From: Balamuthia mandrillaris
Lineage: Eukaryota; Discosea; Longamoebia; Balamuthiidae
Direction of reading: 5' to 3'
Assembly (NCBI GenBank): GCA_031835245.1
Contig: JAVKOQ010000220.1
Coordinates: 22,569 to 86,568, forward strand
DNA: 64,000 nt
Made by a program: the position numbers and the translations under genes. Under the pieces are notes generated by a model, which made no database searches, was not told where the DNA came from, and saw only the letters and a list, made by a program, of their open reading frames with translations. Below are positions 25,703 to 35,691 of the stretch, in pieces; position 1 is the stretch's first letter, and each line of letters opens with the position of its first letter.

Positions 25703-27666
25703 ATGAAGCAACCAGCGCGCAACACAAACCACTCCCGGTTCTCTCTCGCCTTCCTCCTCTTCTTCTTCCTCGTCTTCTTTTCTTCTTCTTTCTTCTCTTT
25801 TGGTTTCGCAGATGCCGATGGCGCCCCCGAGGGCCTTCATTTCTTTGTGATTGGGGACTGGGGCAGCGCCTTGGGCTCCCGCGACCCCGCCTTTGCCGAC
25901 ACTCAGCGCGCCGTGGCTGCGGCCATGCAGCAGGTGGCGGAGGAGCACCCCATCTCGTTCGTCGTTGGCGTGGGCGACAACTTCTACGAGGACGGCGTCG
26001 TCTCCGTGCAGGATGAGAAGTGGCAAAAAACCTTTGGTATTTGAATATTGTTTTTTTTTTCGTCTGCGTTTGTTCTTTTGGTTTATTTTATTTTAACTGT
26101 TTATATTTTACTTTTTCTTTTTTTCATTATTTTGTTTATTTTATTTGTTTATTTTATTTTTGTTTTTTGTTTTTTGTTTTTTGTTTTTTGTTTTTGTTAT
26201 TTTATTTTTATTTATTTTATTTTTTAAATTGTTATTTTTTTCTATTTTATTTTTTTCTATTTTTTTTCTTTTTCTTTTTTTTGTTATTAACAAAGCATGT
26301 ATGTATTTTGAAAAAAAAAAAAACAAAGAGGAGGTCTATGCGGGTGCCGCTCTGCAAAAGCCGTGGTACAATATATTGGGCAACCATGACTACAGGGGCA
26401 GCATTGAGGCGCAGCGCCAATACGACCAGCAGCATCGCCAACAACAACAACAGGGAGAAGGAGTGTTCAAGTGGAACATGCCTTCCTTCAATTACACCCT
26501 TTCGGTCCCGCTTTCCTCTGCTTCTGCTCACAACGCCACCTTTTGTACGGCTCTTCTTCTGTCTTCTTGTTCTTCTTTCTCTTCTTCTTCTGTTCCTTTT
26601 TCTTTCCTTCTTATTTTTATTCCACTTCTTTTTAGTTTGTTTCCAGGGCTGTTATCTTTCTTTTGTTGATACTAACTAACAAACGAACATAACAGTATTT
26701 TTGGATACGACTCCATTCATCCAAGAATACTACACCAAACCAGACAACCAACAGATGAAAGACCAACTCCAACAGCAACACTGGCAGGAGCAGTTGAGTT
26801 GGTTCAAACAAGAATTGGAACGACTTAATCCTAGCCATGAAGCGGAAGAAGAAGAACAAAAGTGGATTATTGTGGTGGGGCATCATCCCATTTTTTCCAA
26901 CAACGAATGGCCGGAGTTGAGGCAGGGAGGCTATCAGGAGCTGCAGAACACCTTGTTGCCTTTGTTCAAAAAACATCACGTGGCAGCCTATTTGTGCGGG
27001 TATTGTTTCTCCTTCTGTCTTCCTTCTATCTCTTGCCTGTACCTCTTCTTGATTCTTTCTTTCTGCTCTCTCTTTCTTCTTCCTGCATCCTTCTTGTTTG
27101 CTCATTTCTTTCTTTATTTCTATCGCTGGTAACTCCGCATCCCAAACAAAAGCCATGTGCATGATATGGAACACGTCTACTCCGAAGGTATCCACCATTT
27201 CATCAGCGGCGCTGGTTCTCGCGTCAAGATGCTTCCCCGCTCCGCCACCACCACACGTGGCATCGCCGCTGTTCACTCCCTCTTCCATTCGGACAAAGCA
27301 GGCTTCATGCGAGTACATTTGGAAGAGAGAACGATGCACGTCTTCTTCTACGACCATCAAGGCATTCAGGAGTACTCTCATACGTTTTCTTTACGCGAGG
27401 TGTATGACTATAGTGACGACGACGACGATCCTTATGAAGAAGAGGATGATGATGACGATGATGAAGAGGACGAAGAAGATGGAGAAGAGCACGAAGGAGA
27501 GCGACAAGACATGCTTTCGGGGACATTGGTGGTTTGGGTGTTGATGTCGGGAGTGATCATCTTGTTGACGGTCACCGTGACGGTGCTGGCGTTGGCGCTA
27601 TGGCGCATGCATGCTTCCCAGCAGTTCCAGAGCGTCTCCTCCACCGCCGCTTTTCAAGAGCTTTAG
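25703..27666 (+). CDS. Purple (tartrate-resistant) acid phosphatase with C-terminal membrane anchor
   Basis: Four exons (25703-26036, 26329-26544, 26696-26999, 27153-27666) sum to 456 codons (455 residues). Signal peptide [18 protein letters not shown]; metallophosphatase motifs in order: [44 protein letters not shown], and CGHVHDMEH created by the last splice. Together these supply the Fe/metal ligands of the ACP5 group. Unlike the animal enzyme it ends with an acidic Asp/Glu run and a hydrophobic helix ([20 protein letters not shown]) with a short tail, predicting a type I membrane protein facing the lumen or cell exterior. An upstream in-frame ATG at 25613 exists; 25703 places the signal peptide closest to the N-terminus. 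Confidence 0.92.
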
Positions 27667-27896
27667 GTGTTGCTTTCCTCTTTTTGATACCATATTTATG
27701 AAAAGAAGGGTGTGGTGGGAGTTGTTGTGTTGCAGCCAGAGCTCTCTTGCTTTCACCGGCCCCTCCCTGCTGCCTGTTTCCTTGCACCAAAGAAAGTAGT
27801 TTCTTCTTCTTTTGCTTTTCTTTTTTTCTATCTTTCATTTCGCAACGAAATTGTTGGAGCACGGGGGGAAGGGCTTTGCCTTTCTCTTCTTCTTGT

Positions 27897-28022
27897 TCTT
27901 GTTCTTCTTCTTTTCTCTTCCTCTTCCTCTTCCTCTTCCTCTTCCTCTTCCTCTTCCTCTTCCTCTTCCTCTTCCTCTTCCTCTTCCTCTTCCTCTTCCT
28001 CTTCCTCTTCCTCTTCCTCTTC
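27897..28022. repeat. (CTCTTC)n hexanucleotide tract
   Basis: About 110-120 bp of TTCCTC/CTCTTC units on the plus strand, flanked by CTT-rich sequence. Confidence 0.9.
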
Positions 28023-28116
28023 TCCTTCTTCTTCGTCATCATCCTTCTCTTCTCCTTCTTTATCCTCAAACCCGTTTGTGGATTGCCTCTCAATTGAAAA
28101 TGGGACTTTCAACAAG

Positions 28117-28250
28117 AAGAAGAAGAAGAAGAAGAAGAAGAAGAAGAAGAAGAAGAAGAAGAAGAACAAGAAGAAGAACAAGAAGAACAAGAAGAAGAAG
28201 AAGAAGAAGAACAAGAAGAAGAAGAAGAACAAGAACAACAACAACAACAC
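28117..28250. repeat. (GAA)n tract
   Basis: About 130 bp of GAA/AAG with occasional C (AAC), about 95 bp downstream of the hexanucleotide pyrimidine tract and of opposite strand composition. Confidence 0.9.
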
Positions 28251-28480
28251 CAACGGAAGTCGGAAGAAGAAGAACAACAAGAAGACAGATCCACGTGAAC
28301 ATACCAGCTGAGATCGATCAATACAAAAAAAGGAATAACTCGCACCCGATCGACGCTATCGGCGGCATCCAGTGGTTATGCATGGCCCACAACAGAAAAG
28401 GAGGGGGGAGCAGGGGGAGGGAGGGAGGGGGCAAAAGAAAGAACGGAAACAGAGACTTGCGAGTCGGTTAGCGCACACAC

Positions 28481-29382
28481 ATGGAGGAGAAGCAAAAGAG
28501 TAACAAGCAGCATCGTCACACAAAAAGAACTGGGACCACCTCCTCGGCTTCGGGCAGCAACCACGGAGCCCCGTGGACGGACCACGCTTCGAGAAGAAAG
28601 AAATCATCAGACAGAGCGAGACCGAGCTCCTCTTCTTCTTTGTCGGGATCAAGTGCAAATAAAAACAGGGGTCGTAGTAGAGCAGCACCAGAAGCAAAAA
28701 GAGAAGACGAACACAAGAGTAAATTAGGAAGAACCAAACAACAACAAGAAGAAAGTGAGAAAGTTCTTCTTCCTTCTTCTGCTCCTCTGGAAAGAAAACA
28801 GGGAAGATCGCCTCGTAAAGACTCAAATAGAGAGGAAGGAAGAAAAGGAAGCCACCACCACAGCAAAACGAAACCATCATCGGAAACAAATGAGTTGGAC
28901 AGTGGGAAAAGAGCAAAGATGGCGAACAACCATAAGATAATGGGAGAGACGAAGACGATGGTCTTTGGAAACGGCGCGGGAGGACGGCTCGGATTGGGCG
29001 AGGTGGAGGGCGGATCTGTTTGGGAGCCTACCCTTGTGCGGAGCTTGGGTCCTATGAAGATCGTTCAAGTGGCTGCTGGGGGCACCTTTAGCATGGTTCT
29101 AACAGGTAGGTGTAACTTACTCTTACTTTTAGCATGATTCTCACTGGTACCTGTTGGGGCGTTCCCATGAACAGAAATGGGGTCTGTCTATTGGTTCGGA
29201 CAACTCGGTGGGTGGAAGAAAGGAGTACTACAAAGCTCAAAGCCGCTGCTCCGTTCCCTTTCTCCACGCCCGTTGGCAGGAAGCGACAGGTTCAGAACCA
29301 TCCAAATAGCCGCTGGGCATAGCTTTGGTATTGTTCTCACAGGTCTCTCCCTCTCTCATCCCCTCCCCGCCCCGCTCTCTCT

Positions 29383-29427
<45 letters not shown>

Positions 29428-32400
29428 TGCTCATACGTTTGAAAAATAACATATAGAGAAGGGTGAACTATATGGATGGGGGCAAGGGCGCAACGGAGAA
29501 CTTGGCACCGGGAAGAAAGAAGACCTCTGCGAGCTTCCCAAAAGAATTGAAACACTGGCCGCGATGTTGCCCTCAAACAAAGTCGTTAAACTACGGGCTG
29601 CCTTTTCTCATAGTTTAGCATTGCTTGGTTCGTCGTTCTGTCCTTCTCGTCTGCTCTTTCTTTTGTGGTTAATACTTCTCTCGAACGTGTAGAAAATGGA
29701 CAGGTTTATAGTTGGGGAAGACAAGACGATTACAAGCTAGGGTGGAGTGCGGAAGACTACGAGAAGAAGGATCGTCTTCCCAAACCTGTCGCCCTTTTCA
29801 ACGTCCCTATTTTGGACTTTGCTGTTGGAGGAAGACATTCTCTCTTCTTGGATGGTACTCGTTGCTCCTTTTTCTATTTTTTTTCTCTGGCCTCTTGTTT
29901 CTTTGCCTTTATTTATTTCGTATGTTAAAAACGAAGGCAATGGAAAGGTTTATAGTTGCGGCAACCATGTTTGTGCCGGACATCCAAAAGACCAAACGAC
30001 GGACACGAGAGGAGCTGCGGTGATAGAGCCTCGTTTGGTGCAGTCGTTGAAAGAAACATACGTGCGGAGGGTTGGGGCTGGTGCTGCGCATAGCTTTGCT
30101 GTCACCGGTACCATTTCTTGTTTCCATTTTTCTCTCTCCCGCGAAAAGACTCACACGGTAAAAAGACACGGAAGTTTATTCGTTTGGAGAGAACGCAGGA
30201 GGCAGTCCAAGAGAAGTAAAAGGACAACTTGGTAATGCCATTCATATTCGTCTTCTTCTTCTGGTTCTTCCTCTTTTTCTTCTTTTTCTTCTTCTTCTTC
30301 TTCTTCTTCTTCTTCTTCTTCTTCTTCTTGTTCTTCTTCTTGTTCTTCTTCTTCTTCTTCTTCTTCATTTTGCTTCTTCTTCTGTTACAGCTGCTTCTTG
30401 GCCGACATCCGTGGCTTATATAACATACAGGTCGCGATGGAGATTCAGAGCCACAAATGGTGGAAGTGTTATCCACTCCTAAGATTCGAGTTGCGGAAGT
30501 CTCCGGAGGAGACTACCATAGTATTGCTCTTACTGGTTAGTCCCACTCCCTTCTCTCGTCTCTTTGGAAAATTTTAGGGCCATTCGTTCTCTTACTTCTT
30601 CTTTTGCTGCTTTTAAAAAAGAGGGTGGAGAAATATACTCTTTTGGAGGGTGTGAAGACGGTCGTTTAGGTCATGGAGAGAGCATAAGAGAAAGACTCTT
30701 TGTTCCAATTCGAATAGACATTGATGGCTCACAAACCTCGCCAACGACCAAAGTGGTTCAGCTATCGTGTGGTAAAGAACATAATCTTATTTTGACTATT
30801 CAAGTGCCTCAACAGCTAGGCCAGAAAGAAGCAACGGAAGAAGCAATAGAAGAGAAAGGAGGACATGAACGAGGTGAGGAAGCGAACGAAAATAAGGAAT
30901 TTAAGTCATCCAAAGATAGAAGAAGACCGAGACGAACTTCAGTACAAAGCAAGGTAGGAGGAAACTGCCGACGACACAGACAGACTACTGCTACCTCTTC
31001 ATCATCTTCTTTGCCTGTTTCATCAACATCAGCTTCAGCATCGTCACGAAGAAGACGAACCAACACTGCTTCTTCTACTTCGTCAACTGTTGGTCACAAG
31101 AATAGCAAGCCAACGCGGAAGAGAGGGAGCAGTAAGAAGACGCAAGAAAACACAACTGGAGCATCGAAAACAACAACAACAAAAGAGAAGAATGACAAAA
31201 CGATGGGTAGTACTTCATCCTCCTCTTCCTCTGCAGCATCTTCTCGTAGAGAAAGAGCAGATTCTTCGTCTGCCAAGCCAAGCTTGCCGTTTGCCGAGCT
31301 GAAGTTGGAGGAACTTCGTATTGATCCAGTTCCTATTGCCAGCGGAGGTTCACTCGCCTTCCTTCTATCATCTCCCTTCTGTTTTGCTAGTTTCTTGTCC
31401 TCCTTCATAGCTATCTCCTTACCCTTGGATTCAATACGCCACCATTCTATTTTAGCATTTGGCGTAGTGTACAGAGGGCTGTGGCATGGCGTTCCTTGCG
31501 CCATCAAACGTCTGAACGTGCCTTTCGCCGATGAGAAAGCTTATCGGGAGTTTGTTCGGGAGGCCAGTCTGATGGAGTACATTTCATCTCATCTTACCTT
31601 CGTTGCTCCTTTCATTTCTTTACTCACAATGCACAAAAAGAAAACTTGGAAGACATCCGAACGTTGTTTCATTCTTTGGCGCACTTACAACAGGGAGTTA
31701 CATGTCTCTTGTGACCGAGTTTGCAGAGCTGGGCTCCGTCTACGACTTTTTGGTAGTAAAACAGAAGCAACTTCCGTTTCGCACTGTGGTGAAGATTGCT
31801 CGCGATGCGGCTTTGGGCATTCTTCATTTGCATTGCGAGAACGTGATTCATCGGGACATTGCCGCAAGGAATGTGTTGCTAAAGGGTCCGCCTTATACTG
31901 CTTTAGTAACAGACTTTGGTGCGTTTTATCATCCATTCTCTGTTGCAAATCCCTGATCCGTCTCTCGCAATACTTAGGCCTTTCGCGAATCCTGACCCAA
32001 ACCTGCGGAGAGGTGACCCAAAATGGAGTTGGTCCAGTCTCTCACATGGCCCCCGAAGCCATCCTCAACAAGGAATACTCCCAAAAGAGCGACGCCTGGA
32101 GCTTTGGCGTCTTCCTCTGGGAGCTCATCGAGAAGAAGAGACCTTATGGAGATCAGAACCTCATCGCAGTGGCACTGGACGTCGGCCGGCATGGCACATC
32201 TTTGCCTATCCCAAAGGACTGCGACCCAGTCTTCGGAGGGTTGATGAATAAGTGCTTCTCCAAGGACCCCAACTTGAGACCTTCTTTTGAAGAGATATAT
32301 GCAGTGTTGGAGCGTCACTATCAAAGGTTACGAGCAGATACTTCGGCTTTGTCGACATCCTCTTCTTCATTGATAGAAGAAGGGGAGAGCAGAGGAGGAA

Positions 32401-32909
32401 GTGTGATTATGGCGTCGGATGTTTGTGAGCCAGTAGAAGAGGGCCATCCTTTCTTTGTAGGATCTTCTTCGGTATCGTCCTCCGCTTCTGTAGATGCTTC
32501 CGACGAAGACCGCTCCTTTGACACATCAGATGATGACTCACATAACGAAGAAGTTCAAGACAGAGGACAAGGTTCAACAGCAAGTCCGCAAGATCTTTCT
32601 TTGAACTACACTCCGCTTCCCAACGAAGATGATTTGCACAAAGTTCAACCAACCCCTTCTTCAACAACTTCTGCATTGAAAGGCAACACACTCGTACCAA
32701 TGTCAAATAGTAACTATGTACCAGCGACTGAATGGTACAGAATGATGAGAGAAAGAGGAGAGGACAGACACGAAAGCGATGAGAGGGACGAAGACGAAAT
32801 GCAGTTGAGAAGTTTGGGACTGGAGACCTTGCGGCGGCTGCAGGGTGCCGAGTACATCAGCGAGGAACAATGGAAGGCTGCTGTGTCTCGTTCTCCCGAG
32901 GAATCTTAA
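28481..32909 (+). CDS. RCC1-propeller / TKL protein kinase
   Basis: Eleven exons (28481-29105, 29175-29342, 29457-29627, 29693-29854, 29937-30107, 30166-30231, 30431-30535, 30622-31347, 31456-31576, 31641-31918, 31978-32909) sum to 1175 codons (1174 residues). After a charged N-terminus, RCC1 repeats run from about residue 155 to 560 (LYGWGQGRNGELGTG, QVYSWGRQDDYKLG, EIYSFGGCEDGRLGHG, with AAGHSFGIVLTG and VGAGAAHSFAVTG between). A Ser/Lys-rich linker leads to a kinase at about 729-990: glycine loop IASGAFGVVYRG, CAIKRL lysine, VIHRDIAARNVLLK, DFGLSR, HMAPEA, SDAWSFGVFLWEL. Motifs place it in the TKL/tyrosine-kinase-like group; catalytic residues are intact. The tail is acidic and Ser-rich. 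Pyrimidine-rich introns stay open in frame, so naive calls fuse exons. Confidence 0.9.
30278..30368. repeat. (CTT)n tract in kinase intron 6
   Basis: About 90 bp of TTC/CTT trinucleotides inside the intron between exons 6 and 7, on the sense strand. Confidence 0.9.
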
Positions 32910-32968
32910 CGTTTATCAGGTTTTTATTTACATTGGTATCAAGCATTGTTGTTCGTTCCCAGGTTGTG

Positions 32969-35125
32969 TTATGCAGTTTGGTTGTTCTCGTGATAATGGT
33001 GCACGTACCATTTAGGTTTGTCTTCCTGTTCTTGTTCTTGTTCTTCTTCTTCTTCTTCTCCTTCTTCTTGTTCTTCTTCTTGTTCTTCTTGTTTTTCTTC
33101 TTCTTCTTCTTCTTCTTCTTCTTCTTCTTCTTCTTCTGCTTTGTGTGCTGTTTCATTTTCTTCTTCCTCGTCTACCTCGTGTTCCTCGTCTTCGGTCATG
33201 CCTTCAGGGTGTAACAAAGGTGACGAGGGAAGAGAATCTATAGGGCTTCCAAAATCCTCAACCTGACTTCCATATTCTTCTTCTTCTTCCTCTGTTTCAA
33301 AATCTTCTTTTTCTTGGAGTTCTTCCACTGGAGCACTATCGGGACAAATTTCTTCTTCATCTCTAGAGTCATGCTTCTCTACTTTTACTTTTGCTGTTTG
33401 CTGCTGTATTCCTTTTTTTGGTCGTTCGTCTTCATCCTCAGAGTCGTGGATGACAATGCTATCTTCCATGCTCTTGCCGGATGCGCGAGGATTAACTTTT
33501 GCTTTTCGCCATTGTATAAAGGGAAGATTCGAAGTTTTCGACTGTCCAATCAATGATGAAGTTGCCAGACACTGTTTGTGACCTTGCGCGGTAGAATGTT
33601 CTTCTTGATCGGTTTCGAGCTCGGAGTTCTTTTGATTTAGACTTTCCGATGTGCTGAGCCTTCTTCCTCTTCTCGTCCCACTCTCAAGGTTCACATTTGG
33701 CAATGGCCTCGATGACGTGGCTTTGGGTTCATCCGAGCTTGTTGTGATGCTGTTCTTCTTTTGCAGGCGGCCTTTCTGTGCTTCTTCTTTGCGGATGCCA
33801 GAGGCATCCGCCTCACTTTTTCTTCTTCTGGTCCTTGCTTGTGGTTCAACTTCATCAACCATTTTTCGTTTCGCTGCCCTCGTCTTTGTTTCTTCTATTC
33901 CTGAAGGCAGCGACAAAGCCGAGAAGCGAGGAACGGAGGAAGAGCGCAAAGATGATCTGGACGATGAGGAGGGCGTTTGAAGGCACTTTTGGTTGCGGTG
34001 AGCCTCGAGTCGAGACTCCTTATCGATATCCGCGTTCAGCTCTCGAATTTGTTTTCGAAGGCGGCTACCCGGTCCGGAATCCCGTTTTGCTGGTTGCTGC
34101 CTAGTCGATGCCGAAGGACCAGACCCTTTACTCTCTCTTTCCTTCACCTTTTCTTCTTCTGGTTTTTGTCCGCGGTCTGGTATTTCGCTTCTAAGCCGAT
34201 AGCCAGAGTTTGTTGCAGCAGGAGGAGGAGCTTTGTGTTTGGAGGTGTCTCTTGCATCTTCTGCAATATTACCTGCTCGTGCTTCTGCTCCTGCTCCTGG
34301 TCGTGTTGGCTTCTTGGTTGTTTTTTTCTTTTTGTTAACTGACTGATGTCCGCTACTCTTGTCAGTTTCTTTGTCGTCCTCCTTGCTGCCTCCAGAAAGC
34401 CGTGAATCGTCCCATGGAAGGTATGGCAGCCCCATCCACCTCAATAAGATGCGACGGTACTCGTCCTTATTATCGCTATCGTTCACGTTTTCTAGTTTAT
34501 CTATTGGGGGTCCTTCCTGTTTTTGTTTTCTACGCTTTTCCTCATCATAGTCCATGCTGGGTTGAGGAGAAGAAGAAAAAAGAAGAACACCTAAGAACAA
34601 GAACAAGGGCAAGAATAACCAAACAAGAACAAGATGCGACGATAAAAAAGGGGCAACATACCAACACCCGTGAAGGTACACCATGTTGGCTTTGGTCAAC
34701 AGCATCAGCTCTGAGGAATAATACCTAGCGTACTCTTCTTTAATGTTGCGGCACTGCCCAACGTTTAAAGTACAATTTATGGTATACGTTCAGAAATAAC
34801 CATATTCGAGGGAAGGAGAGAAGCAGAAGAAGAGACAGAGGAGTACTCGAGGAGAGAGAGAGAGAGAGAGAGGAAGCGCAAAACGAGAAAAGAAACAAAC
34901 CAATCACCTTTTTGGCGTACTGCGTTTTGGTGGTTTCTTTGGTGTCAGTTTGGCCAACATGTCGTGCAGGGTGTCTTTATCTTCGTGTTCCAGCCTTGAG
35001 ACGCCCTCTTTCACTCGAGTAATTTTCAGAAAGATGGCACGTCGTAGTTCTTCGTTGTGTAACTCGAACAAGAGGAGGCCGTCCTCTTGCTCTTTGCTAG
35101 CAGGGTGGGCCATCTTGCTAGCCAT
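32969..35125 (-). CDS. Tandem acidic nuclear-like family, copy A
   Basis: No known family recognised. Three exons by comparison with copies B and C: 35125-34908, 34753-34662, 34556-32969. Exon 1 encodes a helical segment (LHNEELRRAIFLKITRVKEG). Exon 2 encodes the shared motif RNIKEEYARYYSSEL ... MVYLHGC. Exon 3 has the shared DSDNKDEYRRILLRWMGLPY, then about 400 polar residues with basic clusters (AKRKMVDEVEPQARTRRRKS), the motif GKSMEDSIVIHDSEDEDE, a second shared motif VEDFGSPIDSLPSSPLL, and a poly-Glu end. Basic clusters and acidic tracts suggest a nuclear chromatin-associated protein (inference). Exon 1 ends two bases into a codon whereas exon 2 needs phase 0, so the junction is out of frame by one base: a noncanonical site, a sequence error or a decayed copy. 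Confidence 0.6.
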
Positions 35126-35691
35126 GGCCCTTTAATTTTTAAAAAAAACCTCAACGGTTTTATGTGTTCAAGAAAAAATTTGTGTTTTGTATTATTTAAA
35201 ACTCTATAAAAAATGGATGGGTTTCCTAGCACGTGGCGGAGATTTGTACTTTACGAAATTCGATTCGTCTCAAAATTTGTGCTAATGTCGAAAAAATGTC
35301 GACATTGTTTGATATTTGGTTGGTGCACTTTGCCTTTGATCTTATCATCTTCGGGGCTTTGGTTTTACCAGGATGTTGCCGCACTCCGTTCGGTTCTTGT
35401 CATGGGTCAACCGTCTGGTTCGTTTTCGTCGTCAACAACCCAAAGAGATTGGAGGACGGAAGCCACCCATTGCTGATGAAACCTTGAGAAACGGGCTAAT
35501 TGCATCTCATGTATACGAGATACTGGTACTTCGAGAATGCGCCATATGCGTTCTGCGGGGCGAAAACAACTAATTTCACGAAAACCCCTTGGGTTGGGCC
35601 TCAGCAGCCGTACCAAGAGCCTTTCAAACTATTTTAAACTTAAAACTCTCCGCGTGTCCTACCGGAAGGGTTAAGTTTTATTTTTTAGTTT
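35126..35691. promoter_or_regulatory. Intergenic upstream of copy A
   Basis: The region contains TATTTAAA/CTATAAAA-like AT elements at 35189-35208 and an ATGTCGACAT palindrome at 35296-35305. Several short open frames on both strands lack family resemblance and are not called. Confidence 0.45.

Larger units (their letters stand above)
27667..28480. other. Intergenic with opposed pyrimidine and purine tracts
   Basis: No gene is supported. Two long low-complexity tracts dominate (listed separately). Open frames across them are simple-repeat translations (poly-Ser, poly-Leu/Pro, poly-Lys). Confidence 0.7.

Noticed and set aside
27812-28345. Long open frames over repeat tracts (poly-Ser, poly-Leu/Pro, poly-Lys, poly-Glu)
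   Set aside because: Translations of simple repeats open in many frames; no coding signal at the ends.
30564-32909. Single 781-codon exon for the kinase
   Set aside because: The frame runs through three pyrimidine-rich introns without stops; splicing them out restores conserved kinase blocks (SGAFGVVY, DFGLSR).
35213-35616. Short open frames on both strands between tandem copies A and B
   Set aside because: No family resemblance, no splice context and overlapping frames; treated as intergenic.
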